A stretch of DNA of 64,000 bases from Lachnospiraceae bacterium (GCA_024403615.1 JAKSRM010000009.1:1-64000); one strand, 5' to 3'; shown: positions 44,710 to 53,939, counted from the first letter of the stretch. Numbers and translations: made by a program. The notes: generated from the sequence alone by a model not told the origin.

Positions 44710-45834
44710 TCAGTCTTCTCTCACATAATAGTCTTTTCCTACCTCTTTTATCAGTCCGGAAAGCTCTAATTCCATCAGTATTTCTGCTGTTTCTTCTGGT
44801 TCCAGGTGGGTTTCTTCCATAACCTGCTGAACGATTTTAGGTTCAAAATTTAGTACAGAATAAACAAGCCGAACTTTTTGATCCGTATTCAGGATTGGGG
44901 ACTGCGGATTTAGTTCTGGCGCCCGGTTCTGCTTCTGTTTTCCCAGAATATATTGGATAAAATGCTCCGGGGTGCTCAGCATTCCTGCGCCTTCCGATAT
45001 TAGCGTATTACAGCTTTCGCTTAAAGAATCTGTTACTCTTCCCGGAAGCGCGAAAATATCTTTTCCCTGCCGCAAGGCATGTTCTGCTGTAGTTAATGTC
45101 CCACTTTGCTTCCTTGCTTCCATAATAAGAAGATAATCACTAAACGCACTAATCAGACGGTTTCGATGTGGAAACTGCCAACCGATTGGTTTACTACCAA
45201 AAGGATATTCAGAAATGATTCCGCCACCATGAAAAATAATATCGTAATATAGCTCGATATTTTCTCTTGGATAGATATAATCAATCCCACTTCCTAATAC
45301 GACAAAGGTCTTTCCGCCAACAATGATTGCACTTCTGGAACTAACGGTGTCAATTCCAACCGCCATTCCGCTGATAATCTGGACATCGTTGACTGCCAAA
45401 GCCTTTGCAAATTTTCCGGCCATGGTTTTCCCATATCCAGAGCAGTTTCTTGCCCCTACCATACCAACACTGATTTTATTATCTTCTGGTAGTTTGCCTT
45501 TTACGTATATGGCGTAAGGCTTATCCGTCAGAACATCAAAATGCTTCGGATACTCTGGAGAATCGATACTTACAAAGGATACTCCCTCGTTTTTTCTTTT
45601 CTCTAGATTTCTTTTGATTTCATCTTCCCCTCTGGTATTCAGCAAAGATGCCAACTGTTTTCGGTTTAAAGAAGGATCCGGTCCATTTATTTTCAATAAT
45701 TCCTTTGCAATCACCTTACTGTCTGCTTTAAATAATTCTTCCGGACTATCAAAAACTTTTAACAGACGCTGAATATCCTGCTGATAAATATCTGGACAAT
45801 TACATAACCAAAACCAATATTCTTCTCTTGTCAC
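44710..45834 (-). CDS. dprA: DNA-processing protein DprA
   Basis: A 374-residue protein that loads RecA onto incoming single-stranded DNA during transformation. The N-terminal helical/SAM-like domain (1-90) is followed by the Rossmann-like DprA domain: GMVGARNCSGYGK, IISGMAVGIDTVSSRSAI, GSGIDYIYPRENIELY, PFGSKPIGWQFPHRNRLISAFSD and ARKQSGTLTTAEHALRQGK. A C-terminal winged-helix (DprA_WH, about 310-374) is present. It lies between yifB and topA. Confidence 0.95.
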   Translation of the reverse strand: MTREEYWFWLCNCPDIYQQDIQRLLKVFDSPEELFKADSKVIAKELLKINGPDPSLNRKQLASLLNTRGEDEIKRNLEKRKNEGVSFVSIDSPEYPKHFDVLTDKPYAIYVKGKLPEDNKISVGMVGARNCSGYGKTMAGKFAKALAVNDVQIISGMAVGIDTVSSRSAIIVGGKTFVVLGSGIDYIYPRENIELYYDIIFHGGGIISEYPFGSKPIGWQFPHRNRLISAFSDYLLIMEARKQSGTLTTAEHALRQGKDIFALPGRVTDSLSESCNTLISEGAGMLSTPEHFIQYILGKQKQNRAPELNPQSPILNTDQKVRLVYSVLNFEPKIVQQVMEETHLEPEETAEILMELELSGLIKEVGKDYYVRED

Positions 45835-45844
45835 AATTCCTCTC

Positions 45845-47368
45845 CTATCTGTTTACAAATGCGTTTCGGTAAGATAATGCTTCCATAATATGCATCTTCC
45901 CGATAGTTTCCTCTCCCGCTAAATCTGCAATAGTCCGTGCAACTTTCAAAACCTTGTAGTACCCACGGGCAGTCATATTGTATTTCTCATATGCCTTGTT
46001 CAGAATTTCCTGGGTTTTCAGATCTAGGCAACAATAGGTTTCAATTTCTTTTCTTCCCATCTGAGAATTAAAGGATATTCCAGTATTTTTAAACCGTTCC
46101 AGCTGAATCTTTTGGGCCTCATTCACATGTGTTCGCATTTCTTCTGAGCTCATCGTCAATTTTTCCGTCTTAAAATCCTCGGAATCCAGTTTTTTTGTTC
46201 CGACGCAAATATCCACCCGGTCCAGAATTGGTCCCCTTATTTTGCCAAAATAGCGGGATACATCCGCTTCGGAACAATTACAGAGATTCTTATCCGGATA
46301 AAAACCACACTTACATGGATTCATTGCCATAACTAACATGAAATCTGCAGGAAAAACCACCCGATAAGCTGCCCGGTTAATCACAATCTGTTTTTCCTCC
46401 AAAGGTTGTCGTAAATTTTCTATGGTTTCTTTCTTAAATTCCGCCACTTCATCTAAAAACAGAACTCCCTTATGAGCCAAAGTAATTTCTCCCGGTCTTG
46501 GGTAATTGTTTCCACCAATCAGTGCTGCATTGGTAATAGAATGATGAGGGGCTCGAAACGGCCGTTCCATCATTAACGAATCATTTCCCAAAAGTCCTGC
46601 AACAGAATAAATCTGGGAGATTTCCAAACACTCCTTGACTGTAATCCGATTCAATATAGAAGGGATTCTTTGAGCCATCATGCTTTTGCCAGAACCCGGA
46701 GGACCGATAAACAGCAGATTATGAAATCCAGCAACCGATACCAACACTGCCCTTTTGGCTTTTTCCTGACCTTTCACATCGATAAAGTCTAAAGAATTAT
46801 TCAAAAACCGGTGATTTAAGGTCTCTTCAATATCCACATGCTCTGCATATTCCAACTGTTTCCGGTTCAGCTGATGAATCAGATCTTTTAAAGAACTCAC
46901 ATGGGCAACATTTAAATCCGTAATAGCTGATCCTTCCATTGCATTCTTTTCTGGAACCACTAGAGTTTGAAACCCTTCTTCTCTCGCTTTGATTGCAATG
47001 GGCAAAATCCCTCGAATTGGATTAATGCTTCCATCCAGGCCTAATTCTCCAACAATCATAATATCTTTCAGCATTTCGGTATTTAAGAACCCAGAAGCGG
47101 CCAATATGGCACATGCAATAGGAAGGTCGAACCCCGAACCGCTTTTTCGAAGACTAGCTGGCGCCAGATTTATGGTGATTTTTCTTGGAGGAAGATCAAT
47201 ACCTGAATTACTAATGGCCCTTAATACTCGCTCTCTGGATTCTTTTACCTCGGAGGACGGTAATCCCACCATGGTAAAAGCCGGTAGTCCCCCACTGACA
47301 TCTGCTTCCACGCAAATTTTCTGCGCATCAATACCACAAATGTCTGCACAATAAACTTTGCAAAACAT
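45845..47368 (-). CDS. YifB/ComM-type Mg-chelatase-like AAA+ protein
   Basis: A 507-residue AAA+ ATPase with an N-terminal Lon-protease-like fold (FTMVGLPSSEVKESRERVLRAI), Walker A GPPGSGKSMMAQRI, Walker B GVLFLDEVAEF, and the zinc-finger-like Cys cluster MNPCKCGFYPDKNLCNCSE. The C-terminal Mg-chelatase domain ends with the YRNAF segment. ComM of Gram-negatives is a branch-migration helicase in transformation; the Firmicute homologue is less studied. It heads the yifB-dprA-topA transcript. Confidence 0.94.
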   Translation of the reverse strand: MFCKVYCADICGIDAQKICVEADVSGGLPAFTMVGLPSSEVKESRERVLRAISNSGIDLPPRKITINLAPASLRKSGSGFDLPIACAILAASGFLNTEMLKDIMIVGELGLDGSINPIRGILPIAIKAREEGFQTLVVPEKNAMEGSAITDLNVAHVSSLKDLIHQLNRKQLEYAEHVDIEETLNHRFLNNSLDFIDVKGQEKAKRAVLVSVAGFHNLLFIGPPGSGKSMMAQRIPSILNRITVKECLEISQIYSVAGLLGNDSLMMERPFRAPHHSITNAALIGGNNYPRPGEITLAHKGVLFLDEVAEFKKETIENLRQPLEEKQIVINRAAYRVVFPADFMLVMAMNPCKCGFYPDKNLCNCSEADVSRYFGKIRGPILDRVDICVGTKKLDSEDFKTEKLTMSSEEMRTHVNEAQKIQLERFKNTGISFNSQMGRKEIETYCCLDLKTQEILNKAYEKYNMTARGYYKVLKVARTIADLAGEETIGKMHIMEALSYRNAFVNR

Positions 47369-47454
47369 CCTTTTGCTCCTTTTTCAATTACTAATTTTTA
47401 TTAGGGAAAATCCTGCGAATGCAGGGAAAAGAATTTCCGTGATTTGAAACTAAC

Positions 47455-47519
47455 ACAGCCGGTAAGCAAAAGCAACGTTTACTTTTTCTAAGCAGCGTTT
47501 ACTTTTGTTTACCGGCTGT
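47455..47519. repeat. Long inverted repeat in the intergenic gap upstream of yifB
   Basis: Arms ACAGCCGGTAAGCAAAAG (47455-47472) and CTTTTGTTTACCGGCTGT (47502-47519) pair over 18 bp with a single G-U. The 29-base loop plus right arm contains CGTTTACTTTT twice. The whole intergenic space is 47369-47544 (176 bases). It also holds a small TCCTGC/GCAGGG hairpin at 47411-47426, with no T-run after either. No gene is seen. Confidence 0.8.
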
Positions 47520-47544
47520 ATACCGCAATTTCTATTAATTTTAC

Positions 47545-48684
47545 TTATTTTTCAAAGTGTTCTGCTACAACTTTCAGATGGTCCATAATCGGCAGATGCT
47601 GCGGACAGATGCCTTCACATTGACCACAGGAAATACATTCGCTTGCCTTTCCAAAGACAAGGCTTAAACGGTCATAATAGGACTGCTGTGGACGCCATCC
47701 GGTCTGTCCCTTTTCCAATTCGTCTGCATTATACAAAGCAAAATATCTTGGAATCGCAATGTTCATTGGGCAGCCTTCGGTACAATAAGAACAACCCGTA
47801 CACGGAATTCCTACGCTCTCTTGGATGATTTTTGATGCCTTGTTGACGATATCCATTTCTTCATCATTTAAAGGCTCAAAATCCTTCATATAGCCAGTAT
47901 TATCCAGCATCTGTTCCATATTACTCATGCCACTTAAAACGATTTTTACGTTGTCATGAGAAGCTGCAAAACGGATTGCCCAAGACGGAATGGAATCTTC
48001 TGGATGATATTCCTTAAACATTTTCTCTACTTCGTCTGGAACCTTTGCCAAAGTGCCGCCTCTTACTGGTTCCATAACGATTACTGGCTTTCCATGTTTT
48101 TCACAAACTTCGTAGCATTTCCGAGATTGAACGCCTTCGCTTTCCCAATCCAGATAGTTAATCTGTAGCTGAACAAATTCCATTTCCGGATGATCGGTAA
48201 GAACCCGATCAATAAATTCTGCGCTGTCATGAGAAGAAAATCCAATATGACGTACCAGACCCTGTTCTTTCTTTTCCTGTAACCAACGGAAACAATCCAG
48301 TTCTTCGTATTTTGGATATCGTTCCACACCAATATCATGAATTAGGTAATAGTCAAAGTATGTTACGCCCATTCGTTCCAGCTGATCATTAAAAATCTCA
48401 TCCCTGCCTTCTAAGGTATTGAAAAAATCTGCATGTAGCTTTGTCGCCAGCGTATAGCTTTCCCTCGGATACCTTGAAGTTAACGCCTCCTTCACCGCAT
48501 CCTGACTCTTCATACCACAATACATAATGGCCGTATCAAAATAGGTATAGCCCATTTCCAGAAAATGGTCTGTCATCTTTTTCATTTGCTCAATGTCGAT
48601 ACTTCCTTCATCATTTTCATCTAAAAGAGGAAGCCGCATCAGACCAAAACCTAATTTTTTCGCATTATTAAAAATATCTCCCAT
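47545..48684 (-). CDS. Aldo/keto reductase with C-terminal [4Fe-4S] domain
   Basis: A 379-residue oxidoreductase. The N-terminal TIM-barrel (1-290) has the catalytic pattern YTYFDTAIMYCG ... TLATKLHADFF ... YFDYYLIHDI of aldo/keto reductases. The C-terminal 90 residues carry two ferredoxin-like clusters, CTGCSYCTEGCPMNIAI and CISCGQCEGICPQHLPI. Such fused proteins are common in strict anaerobes and are thought to pass electrons to or from ferredoxin; substrate unknown. It is a single gene with no close partner. Confidence 0.92.
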   Translation of the reverse strand: MGDIFNNAKKLGFGLMRLPLLDENDEGSIDIEQMKKMTDHFLEMGYTYFDTAIMYCGMKSQDAVKEALTSRYPRESYTLATKLHADFFNTLEGRDEIFNDQLERMGVTYFDYYLIHDIGVERYPKYEELDCFRWLQEKKEQGLVRHIGFSSHDSAEFIDRVLTDHPEMEFVQLQINYLDWESEGVQSRKCYEVCEKHGKPVIVMEPVRGGTLAKVPDEVEKMFKEYHPEDSIPSWAIRFAASHDNVKIVLSGMSNMEQMLDNTGYMKDFEPLNDEEMDIVNKASKIIQESVGIPCTGCSYCTEGCPMNIAIPRYFALYNADELEKGQTGWRPQQSYYDRLSLVFGKASECISCGQCEGICPQHLPIMDHLKVVAEHFEK

Positions 48685-48745
48685 ACAGAACAGCCTTTCC
48701 TTTTTATATTCTTTTTTGATTATAGCGAACTTTAAGGCAAATAAA

Positions 48746-48769
48746 AAGGGCTGTCTTACGACAACCCTT
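48746..48769 (-). terminator. Terminator of folD
   Basis: Minus strand, 25 bases after the folD stop: AAGGGTTGTC / GACAGCCCTT with a 4-base GTAA loop and TTTTTATTTG behind it. Confidence 0.85.
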
Positions 48770-48793
48770 CTTTATCTTATTTGTAATAATAAA

Positions 48794-49768
48794 TTACAGA
48801 CCGTTCTGTACTCTGCAAGCTTTGATTAAGTTCTTAGCTAACATAGCTGAAGTGATGCTTCCAACGCCAGGAACTGGTGTCTTCCAGCTAGCTTTTTCTT
48901 CAACGTCTTTAGCGCAGCATCCCAGAGTGATAGTTTTCTGTTTGCCAGTCTTTTCGTTGATAACAGGATTTCCGTTCTCATCGAAAGCTTTCTCACGGAT
49001 AACAGATGCATCGATAACGATAGCGCCTTCTTTGATCATGTCAGCTGTAACAGAATCTTTGAAAGGAACTGCACAGATAACAACGTCAGCCTGAGTTGTG
49101 TAATCGTTCTTGATTTCACCGTGTGTTAAGTGATGAACGATAGAAACTGTAGCGAAACGGTTTGTAAGAAGCATTGAAGCTGGTTTACCAATAACGTTGG
49201 AGTTGTTGATGATACATACATCAAGTCCGCAAGCAACGTCTGCAGCCTGCTCTGGTTTAGCCAGTGCAAGAGGAGCGTATTTAGGTCCAACTACAGCTTT
49301 GATTTCGTCTGCATAGTAGTTGATAACTTCGATAATAGCTGCTGCTGTACATGGATAAAGACCTGTTGGATCGCCAACAACTAATTTGCCCATGTTTGCT
49401 GCTGTACAAGCATCAACGTCTTTCAGAGGGTTAAGGATTTCACCGATAGCTGCGTTCTCATCAATGTTATCCAGAGGACGGAAAGCAAGAATTCCGTGGA
49501 TAGTAGGATCATCGTTAAGTTTCTTCATGTTAGCGATATAATCTTCCTGAGAAATATCTGCTGGTAATGCGAAAACTTCTACTTCGATACCTGCTTCGTT
49601 CATTGTCTTTGTTGCGCCTTTTTCATAAGAAAGGTCTGGTCCTTTTTCGCCAACACGAACGATACCAAGCTTTGGTGTGATGCCCTTAGCTTTAAGTTCA
49701 TCAGCTGCAGCTTTACATTCATCTGAGATAGCCTGAGCTACTACTTTACAATCTAAAACTTGTGCCAT
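48794..49768 (-). CDS. folD: FolD-family methylene-THF dehydrogenase, cyclohydrolase site lost
   Basis: A 324-residue FolD-family protein acting on 5,10-methylene-THF. The C-terminal Rossmann domain (INNSNVIGKPASMLL, and TPVPGVGSITSAML) is intact, as is the Asp of KDVD (119). In the family's bifunctional members a Lys (YxxxK) and a Gln (VQLPL) are needed for the cyclohydrolase step. Here Tyr 48 is kept, but the aligned Lys position is Ala 52, and the Gln position is Phe 96 (GILAFRPLD). Yeast Mtd1, a dehydrogenase-only, NAD-linked member, lost the same residues. ATG at 49768 is chosen: the upstream ATG overlaps the GGAG site. Probably a monofunctional dehydrogenase, with FchA doing the hydrolysis. 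Confidence 0.88.
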   Translation of the reverse strand: MAQVLDCKVVAQAISDECKAAADELKAKGITPKLGIVRVGEKGPDLSYEKGATKTMNEAGIEVEVFALPADISQEDYIANMKKLNDDPTIHGILAFRPLDNIDENAAIGEILNPLKDVDACTAANMGKLVVGDPTGLYPCTAAAIIEVINYYADEIKAVVGPKYAPLALAKPEQAADVACGLDVCIINNSNVIGKPASMLLTNRFATVSIVHHLTHGEIKNDYTTQADVVICAVPFKDSVTADMIKEGAIVIDASVIREKAFDENGNPVINEKTGKQKTITLGCCAKDVEEKASWKTPVPGVGSITSAMLAKNLIKACRVQNGL

Positions 49769-49931
49769 AATTTTGTTCTCCATTCATAAAAAAATTTTTT
49801 TACAAAGTAGATTTTAACACATATCAATCTATTATGGGTAAAAAACTTTTCGGTTTTATCTATTTTTTTCTTAAAAGGAATAAATTTTGTAACCAATCCT
49901 TCACAACTTTGTCACAGATTAAAACATAGAC

Positions 49932-49960
49932 TTTTCACACCTTCTAGGTTAAAATATAAG
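49932..49960 (+). promoter_or_regulatory. Possible promoter of the NagPA-domain operon
   Basis: TTTTCA (49932-49937), 17-base spacer, TATAAG (49955-49960), 30 bases before the start codon. Moderate hexamer matches only. Confidence 0.4.
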
Positions 49961-49990
49961 GGACTATTTATACAAAAAGGAGACAGAAAA

Positions 49991-51040
49991 TTGAGTCCGA
50001 ACCGCAATAGCAAAAAGAACAGTGGCAAATCATCTTCTCCTCTGAAGACGATTCTTCACGTTATTGTCACTATACTTATAACCCTGGCGTTTCTTCTCAT
50101 CGCTGTACTTGGCGTAATATTTATTCTTGAAAAAGGACCTTCGGAAACAGCAAAGGTTCTTTTCGTCAAATCCTGTGATGAAACCAGCCGCATGAAATGG
50201 GTACCACACATCTTCCTAAAAGATGAAGAAGTTAAAAAAATATTGAGCAGTTCCGATATGGCAGAAGTTGATAACGATGTTGTATCCGATTCCGATAAAA
50301 TTAATGTTACCGAAACTTCCCAGGACATTGAAATTCTTGATGTTGTAGGAAGTTCCTATAAAGGAAAGCTCATGATTGTCCATGATCCATCCAGAGTTTT
50401 CTGCGGAACCGTTGAAAGCTTCGGTGAATTTCAGGGACTCGTTGTACAGGATATTGCTGCACGCTATGACGGTGTCGTAGGCGGCGTTAACGGCGGTGAC
50501 TTCATAGATATGGGAAATTATTCCTACACTGCCCTGCCTTTAGGCTGCGTTATTTCTAACGGCGAAGTGGTATTCAATGAATATGGTTACGATGAGTATT
50601 ACCATATTGCCGGTTTCACAAAAGATAATAAATTCTTTATGGGTAACGTTACATTAAACGATGCCATCGAAACCTATGGCATCCGTGATGCTGTTTATAC
50701 CGTACATAACACTGGTCCGTTCCTGGTAATGGACGGTGAAGCTTTAATCAACGAAGTTCCGGATTCCGCTACTTACGGCGGTGGTAAAAACCCTCGTACC
50801 GCCATTGGTCAAAGAGCAGATGGTGCAATTCTTCTGTTAGTAGTCGATGGACGACAAGCAGACTCTTTAGGTGCAACCTTTAAAGACCTGGCTTACTGCA
50901 TGCTGGAATACGGTGCTGTAAACGCCTGCGCTATGGATGGTGGTACTTCCTCCCAGATGGTATATGAAGGCGAAGTCCTGAACCACCCATACTCTCCTAC
51001 CGGCCCTCGTAAATGTCCAACCGCTTGGTTAGTTAAATAA
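49991..51040 (+). CDS. Phosphodiester glycosidase (NagPA-domain) membrane protein
   Basis: A 349-residue protein with a short basic tail, one membrane helix (about 19-45) and an outside NagPA domain (about 110-349). Motifs: GVVGGVNGGDFIDMG, KNPRTAIGQRADGAILLLVVDGRQADSLGATF and CAMDGGTSSQMVYEG. The family splits sugar-phosphodiester bonds (in animals it uncovers mannose-6-phosphate); bacterial members are thought to act on wall polymers, which is inference. Start is TTG at 49991 behind GGAG. It is followed 20 bases later by an Arg-Pro-repeat membrane protein, so the two form an operon. Confidence 0.88.
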   Translation: MSPNRNSKKNSGKSSSPLKTILHVIVTILITLAFLLIAVLGVIFILEKGPSETAKVLFVKSCDETSRMKWVPHIFLKDEEVKKILSSSDMAEVDNDVVSDSDKINVTETSQDIEILDVVGSSYKGKLMIVHDPSRVFCGTVESFGEFQGLVVQDIAARYDGVVGGVNGGDFIDMGNYSYTALPLGCVISNGEVVFNEYGYDEYYHIAGFTKDNKFFMGNVTLNDAIETYGIRDAVYTVHNTGPFLVMDGEALINEVPDSATYGGGKNPRTAIGQRADGAILLLVVDGRQADSLGATFKDLAYCMLEYGAVNACAMDGGTSSQMVYEGEVLNHPYSPTGPRKCPTAWLVK

Positions 51041-51060
51041 GAATAGATTAGGAAATTATT

Positions 51061-52809
51061 ATGGATAGAGAACAAGATATTTTTGAACAACCTGCAAAGG
51101 TCCAGAATATGAATCATGTATTCGATGAATCTTCCCAGAAAAGAAGTTCTTCGACTACTGGACAGCAAAGAAGAGTCCGCCCAACACAGACCCGTGAAAG
51201 TGCTCGTCGGTCTTCTTCTGATGCTCCTGCACAGTCCCGGAACATCCGTCAGTTAGATGGCACGAAGAGAACCAAACCAGCAGCAGATGGTGCTCCTGTA
51301 CGCAGAACCAGACCTGCAACCGAAGGCGAACCGGTACGTCGTGTACGCCCGGCAGATGCTAGCCAAACGGAAAGAAAAGTTCGTCCGGCTTCTGAACAGC
51401 AGCCGGTTAAGAAAGTACGCCCGACAGAAGAACAAACAAAGAGAATTCGTCCGGCAAATCCTAGCCAGCCTACTAAGGCTCGTCCAGTGAATGCGGAAAC
51501 GACTGCAAAAAAAGTACGCACAGTAGAAACAGAAACTTCCGTTTCTACAAAGACTCCTGTTCCAGCTTCTGTAAATGAAGCTGCTCCTCAGAAAGTTAAT
51601 CCACGCCAGGCGACTCCTCGCCGTATGGCTAGTGATACTCCAGAAGAAAACCGCTCCCGTCAATCAGTTCGTACGACCAGCGAGGCTCCATCTTCTGTAC
51701 GCAGTAAAAAAACTGGTAAAAAGAAAGGCGGTTTCAAAAAGTTTATATTAATCTACTCTGCAATTCTTCTTGTAGTTTTGGTTGTAGGTTTGATTGTATT
51801 CTCCTCTTTCATTGGAAAATATGAAAAGAACCAGCCTTCCAATATGGTGGCTTCCATTACAAAAGAATTATCCGGTGGAAAGGCAAAATCTTTCCTTAAA
51901 GCCAATTCCGATCAGATTAATTGTCTGGAGAATGTAGATAATATCATCGATAAATGCGCAGAAAACTTAGATGGAAAGCAAATTTCCTATATTGAAAACA
52001 GCGATTACCGTGCAGACGCTCCTTCCTATAACCTGACAGCAGATAATCAGGTTGTTGCAAAGGTTACTTTGGAGAAATCTGAAAAAGGTGCTTTTGGACT
52101 GTATTCCTGGAAAATTGCTTCCTTGGATGTAACCAGTTATCTTGCAGATACTCTGACTTATAAGATTATGGCTCCGGAAGGTTCTGACATTACCGTAAAC
52201 GGAACGGAACTTACCGATAAGTATATGACAGCAAAGGCCGGAATTCCTGCAAATCTGGAAACTGCTTCTAAATATGTAGATGTTCCAAGTTTTGAAACTT
52301 ATACAGTTTCTGGATTCACTTCTGTTCCTACCGTAACAGCAACCTCTGCTGATGGAGCTACTTTAGATGTTTCTCAGACCAGTGATACGTTCCTTTGTGG
52401 TTCTGCAACATCCCAGTCCTTTATTGATTCCGTTAGTCCTTTAGTTGAAAAGGCCATTGATGCTTGGGGAAGACATTTCATTAACTACGGTGGAAACTTA
52501 AGTGCTTACATTATGGAAGACAGTGACTGGTACGGATACATTTTCGGAAGCGATACGATGGATCCGATTTATACTTCCTTCTACGAATTCGAAAGCATTG
52601 CCGATGCGTACTTCACCGAACAGTCTGCTACAAATTATATCCAGTACACACCTGACTGCTTTACGGTAGATGTTAAGTATCAGATGCAGATTGACTTCAC
52701 TACCGATGCCATGAGTGATAATAACCAGAAGTTAGATGCTACCTGGGTATTTGTAACCCAGAATGGTGGCGAAGACTGGTACATTGTTGACTGCATTTAT
52801 AAAAGCTGA
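51061..52809 (+). CDS. Unknown membrane protein with RxVRP repeats and outside domain
   Basis: A 582-residue protein I do not recognise. Residues about 35-165 form a basic, disordered tail with about seven copies of R(R/K)(V/T/I)RP-like units (RRVRP, RRTRP, RKVRP, KKVRP, KRIRP) spaced 11-14 residues. A Lys-rich patch is followed by one membrane helix (about 228-250, ILIYSAILLVVLVVGLIVF) and an outside region of about 330 residues. The outside part has repeated Ser/Thr-rich segments and ends in an NTF2-like pattern (VSPLVEKAIDAWGRHFINYGG ... WVFVTQNGGEDWYIVDCIY). Its architecture parallels 10061-11149. It ends the NagPA operon before a strong terminator. Confidence 0.75.
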   Translation: MDREQDIFEQPAKVQNMNHVFDESSQKRSSSTTGQQRRVRPTQTRESARRSSSDAPAQSRNIRQLDGTKRTKPAADGAPVRRTRPATEGEPVRRVRPADASQTERKVRPASEQQPVKKVRPTEEQTKRIRPANPSQPTKARPVNAETTAKKVRTVETETSVSTKTPVPASVNEAAPQKVNPRQATPRRMASDTPEENRSRQSVRTTSEAPSSVRSKKTGKKKGGFKKFILIYSAILLVVLVVGLIVFSSFIGKYEKNQPSNMVASITKELSGGKAKSFLKANSDQINCLENVDNIIDKCAENLDGKQISYIENSDYRADAPSYNLTADNQVVAKVTLEKSEKGAFGLYSWKIASLDVTSYLADTLTYKIMAPEGSDITVNGTELTDKYMTAKAGIPANLETASKYVDVPSFETYTVSGFTSVPTVTATSADGATLDVSQTSDTFLCGSATSQSFIDSVSPLVEKAIDAWGRHFINYGGNLSAYIMEDSDWYGYIFGSDTMDPIYTSFYEFESIADAYFTEQSATNYIQYTPDCFTVDVKYQMQIDFTTDAMSDNNQKLDATWVFVTQNGGEDWYIVDCIYKS

Positions 52810-52841
52810 TAAACAGCAAGACTGATTAATAAAAGTTGAAA

Positions 52842-52868
52842 AGCCACGCATCAGCGTGGTTTTTCTTT
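52842..52868 (+). terminator. Terminator of the NagPA operon
   Basis: CCACGC-ATCA-GCGTGG followed by TTTTTCTTT, about 35 bases after the stop. Confidence 0.9.
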
Positions 52869-52876
52869 GCATAACA

Positions 52877-52901
52877 AAAGGACCCTTTTTAAGGGTCCTT
52901 T
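52877..52901. terminator. Bidirectional terminator, mainly for the UroD-like gene
   Basis: AAAGGACCCTT-TTT-AAGGGTCCTTT, an 11-bp perfect stem, between convergent transcripts. T-rich sequence lies on the plus side and TTTTG on the minus side. Confidence 0.85.
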
Positions 52902-52922
52902 CATTTTTTATTTCATTTTATC

Positions 52923-53912
52923 TTATTTGAAATATTCTTTTGAGTAGTTATCAATTTCTTCAGATACAACCTGGTAAACACCTGGATATACAGAATCTGG
53001 ACCACCCTGAGAAGTACATGGAATGTAGTATTTTGAACCAAATTCATCACAAGATCTTCTAACTTCACGAATAATTTCTTCTCTGCTCCATCCGTCATGG
53101 TCAACAGAAGCACTGTCAATTCCTCCCATGAAGGAAATCTTTCCGCCGTATTTGTCGATAAGATCCTTGATGTTGTTTGTTCTCATAACGCCCTGCCATA
53201 CATCAATACCCATATCGATCATATCTGGTACTAAAGTAGCTGCATAGGAGTCGGAATGATGAACAATAAGTTCTACGCCATGCTGTTTATAATAACCGTA
53301 AACTTTCTCATAGCAAGGTTTGATAAATTCACGGAACATATCTGGAGAAATGAATGTAGACTGCTGGCTGCCCCAGTCATCATGATGGAAAACAGCATCT
53401 GGATGAAGGTGAGAACAAATCTCTTCTGCCATTGCATACTCGTAATCCGTAATCATTTCATAGACTTCTTTCAGCTCGTCTGGGTTGGTGTAGAAATACA
53501 TTAAAGTATTCTGGATTTCGCAAAGATAATGGCTCTGCTCAAAGATTCCAGGAGCTTCCATAACTGCTACGAATTTTTCGTTTTTGTCTACTTTGTTTGC
53601 CATTTCAATGAAAGGTCCCCATGCATCATCATCAAATTTTACGCTAGGAACTTTTACATAATCACGCCAATTTTCAATGTCTTTAATAACGATTTTTTCC
53701 GGTGTATGTACTGGGAATGGTCCCGGAACATTCTCTGGGAAAGATCTTGTTACGCCCCAAGCATCCATAACAGGTTCTCCACCTTTTTTCGGACGAGGCT
53801 GGTTTGCAGAAATAGGAGTTCCTACTAACTGTAAATATTCATACTGATTTACGAAACGATCTGGATTTCCTCCATGAATTGTCTCTAAAAAGTTTTGTTT
53901 TGTTGTAAGCAT
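52923..53912 (-). CDS. Uroporphyrinogen-decarboxylase (URO-D) superfamily protein, methyltransferase-like
   Basis: A 329-residue TIM-barrel protein of the URO-D/MtaA superfamily. It lacks the HemE signature for porphyrin decarboxylation near its N-terminus. In MtaA-type methyltransferases zinc is held by His-x-Cys and a distant Cys; here the corresponding strand reads VHHSDS (residues 217-222), with Asp 221 where Cys is expected, while Cys 299 remains (YYIPCTSQGG). It may therefore have a different metal site. Members of this subgroup in anaerobes sit near corrinoid-protein methyl-transfer systems, but no corrinoid protein or MtaB gene is adjacent, so the substrate is open. A palindrome overlaps its leader. 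Confidence 0.75.
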   Translation of the reverse strand: MLTTKQNFLETIHGGNPDRFVNQYEYLQLVGTPISANQPRPKKGGEPVMDAWGVTRSFPENVPGPFPVHTPEKIVIKDIENWRDYVKVPSVKFDDDAWGPFIEMANKVDKNEKFVAVMEAPGIFEQSHYLCEIQNTLMYFYTNPDELKEVYEMITDYEYAMAEEICSHLHPDAVFHHDDWGSQQSTFISPDMFREFIKPCYEKVYGYYKQHGVELIVHHSDSYAATLVPDMIDMGIDVWQGVMRTNNIKDLIDKYGGKISFMGGIDSASVDHDGWSREEIIREVRRSCDEFGSKYYIPCTSQGGPDSVYPGVYQVVSEEIDNYSKEYFK

Positions 53913-53939
53913 AATGCACCTCTTAATTATTAGTTTTAT

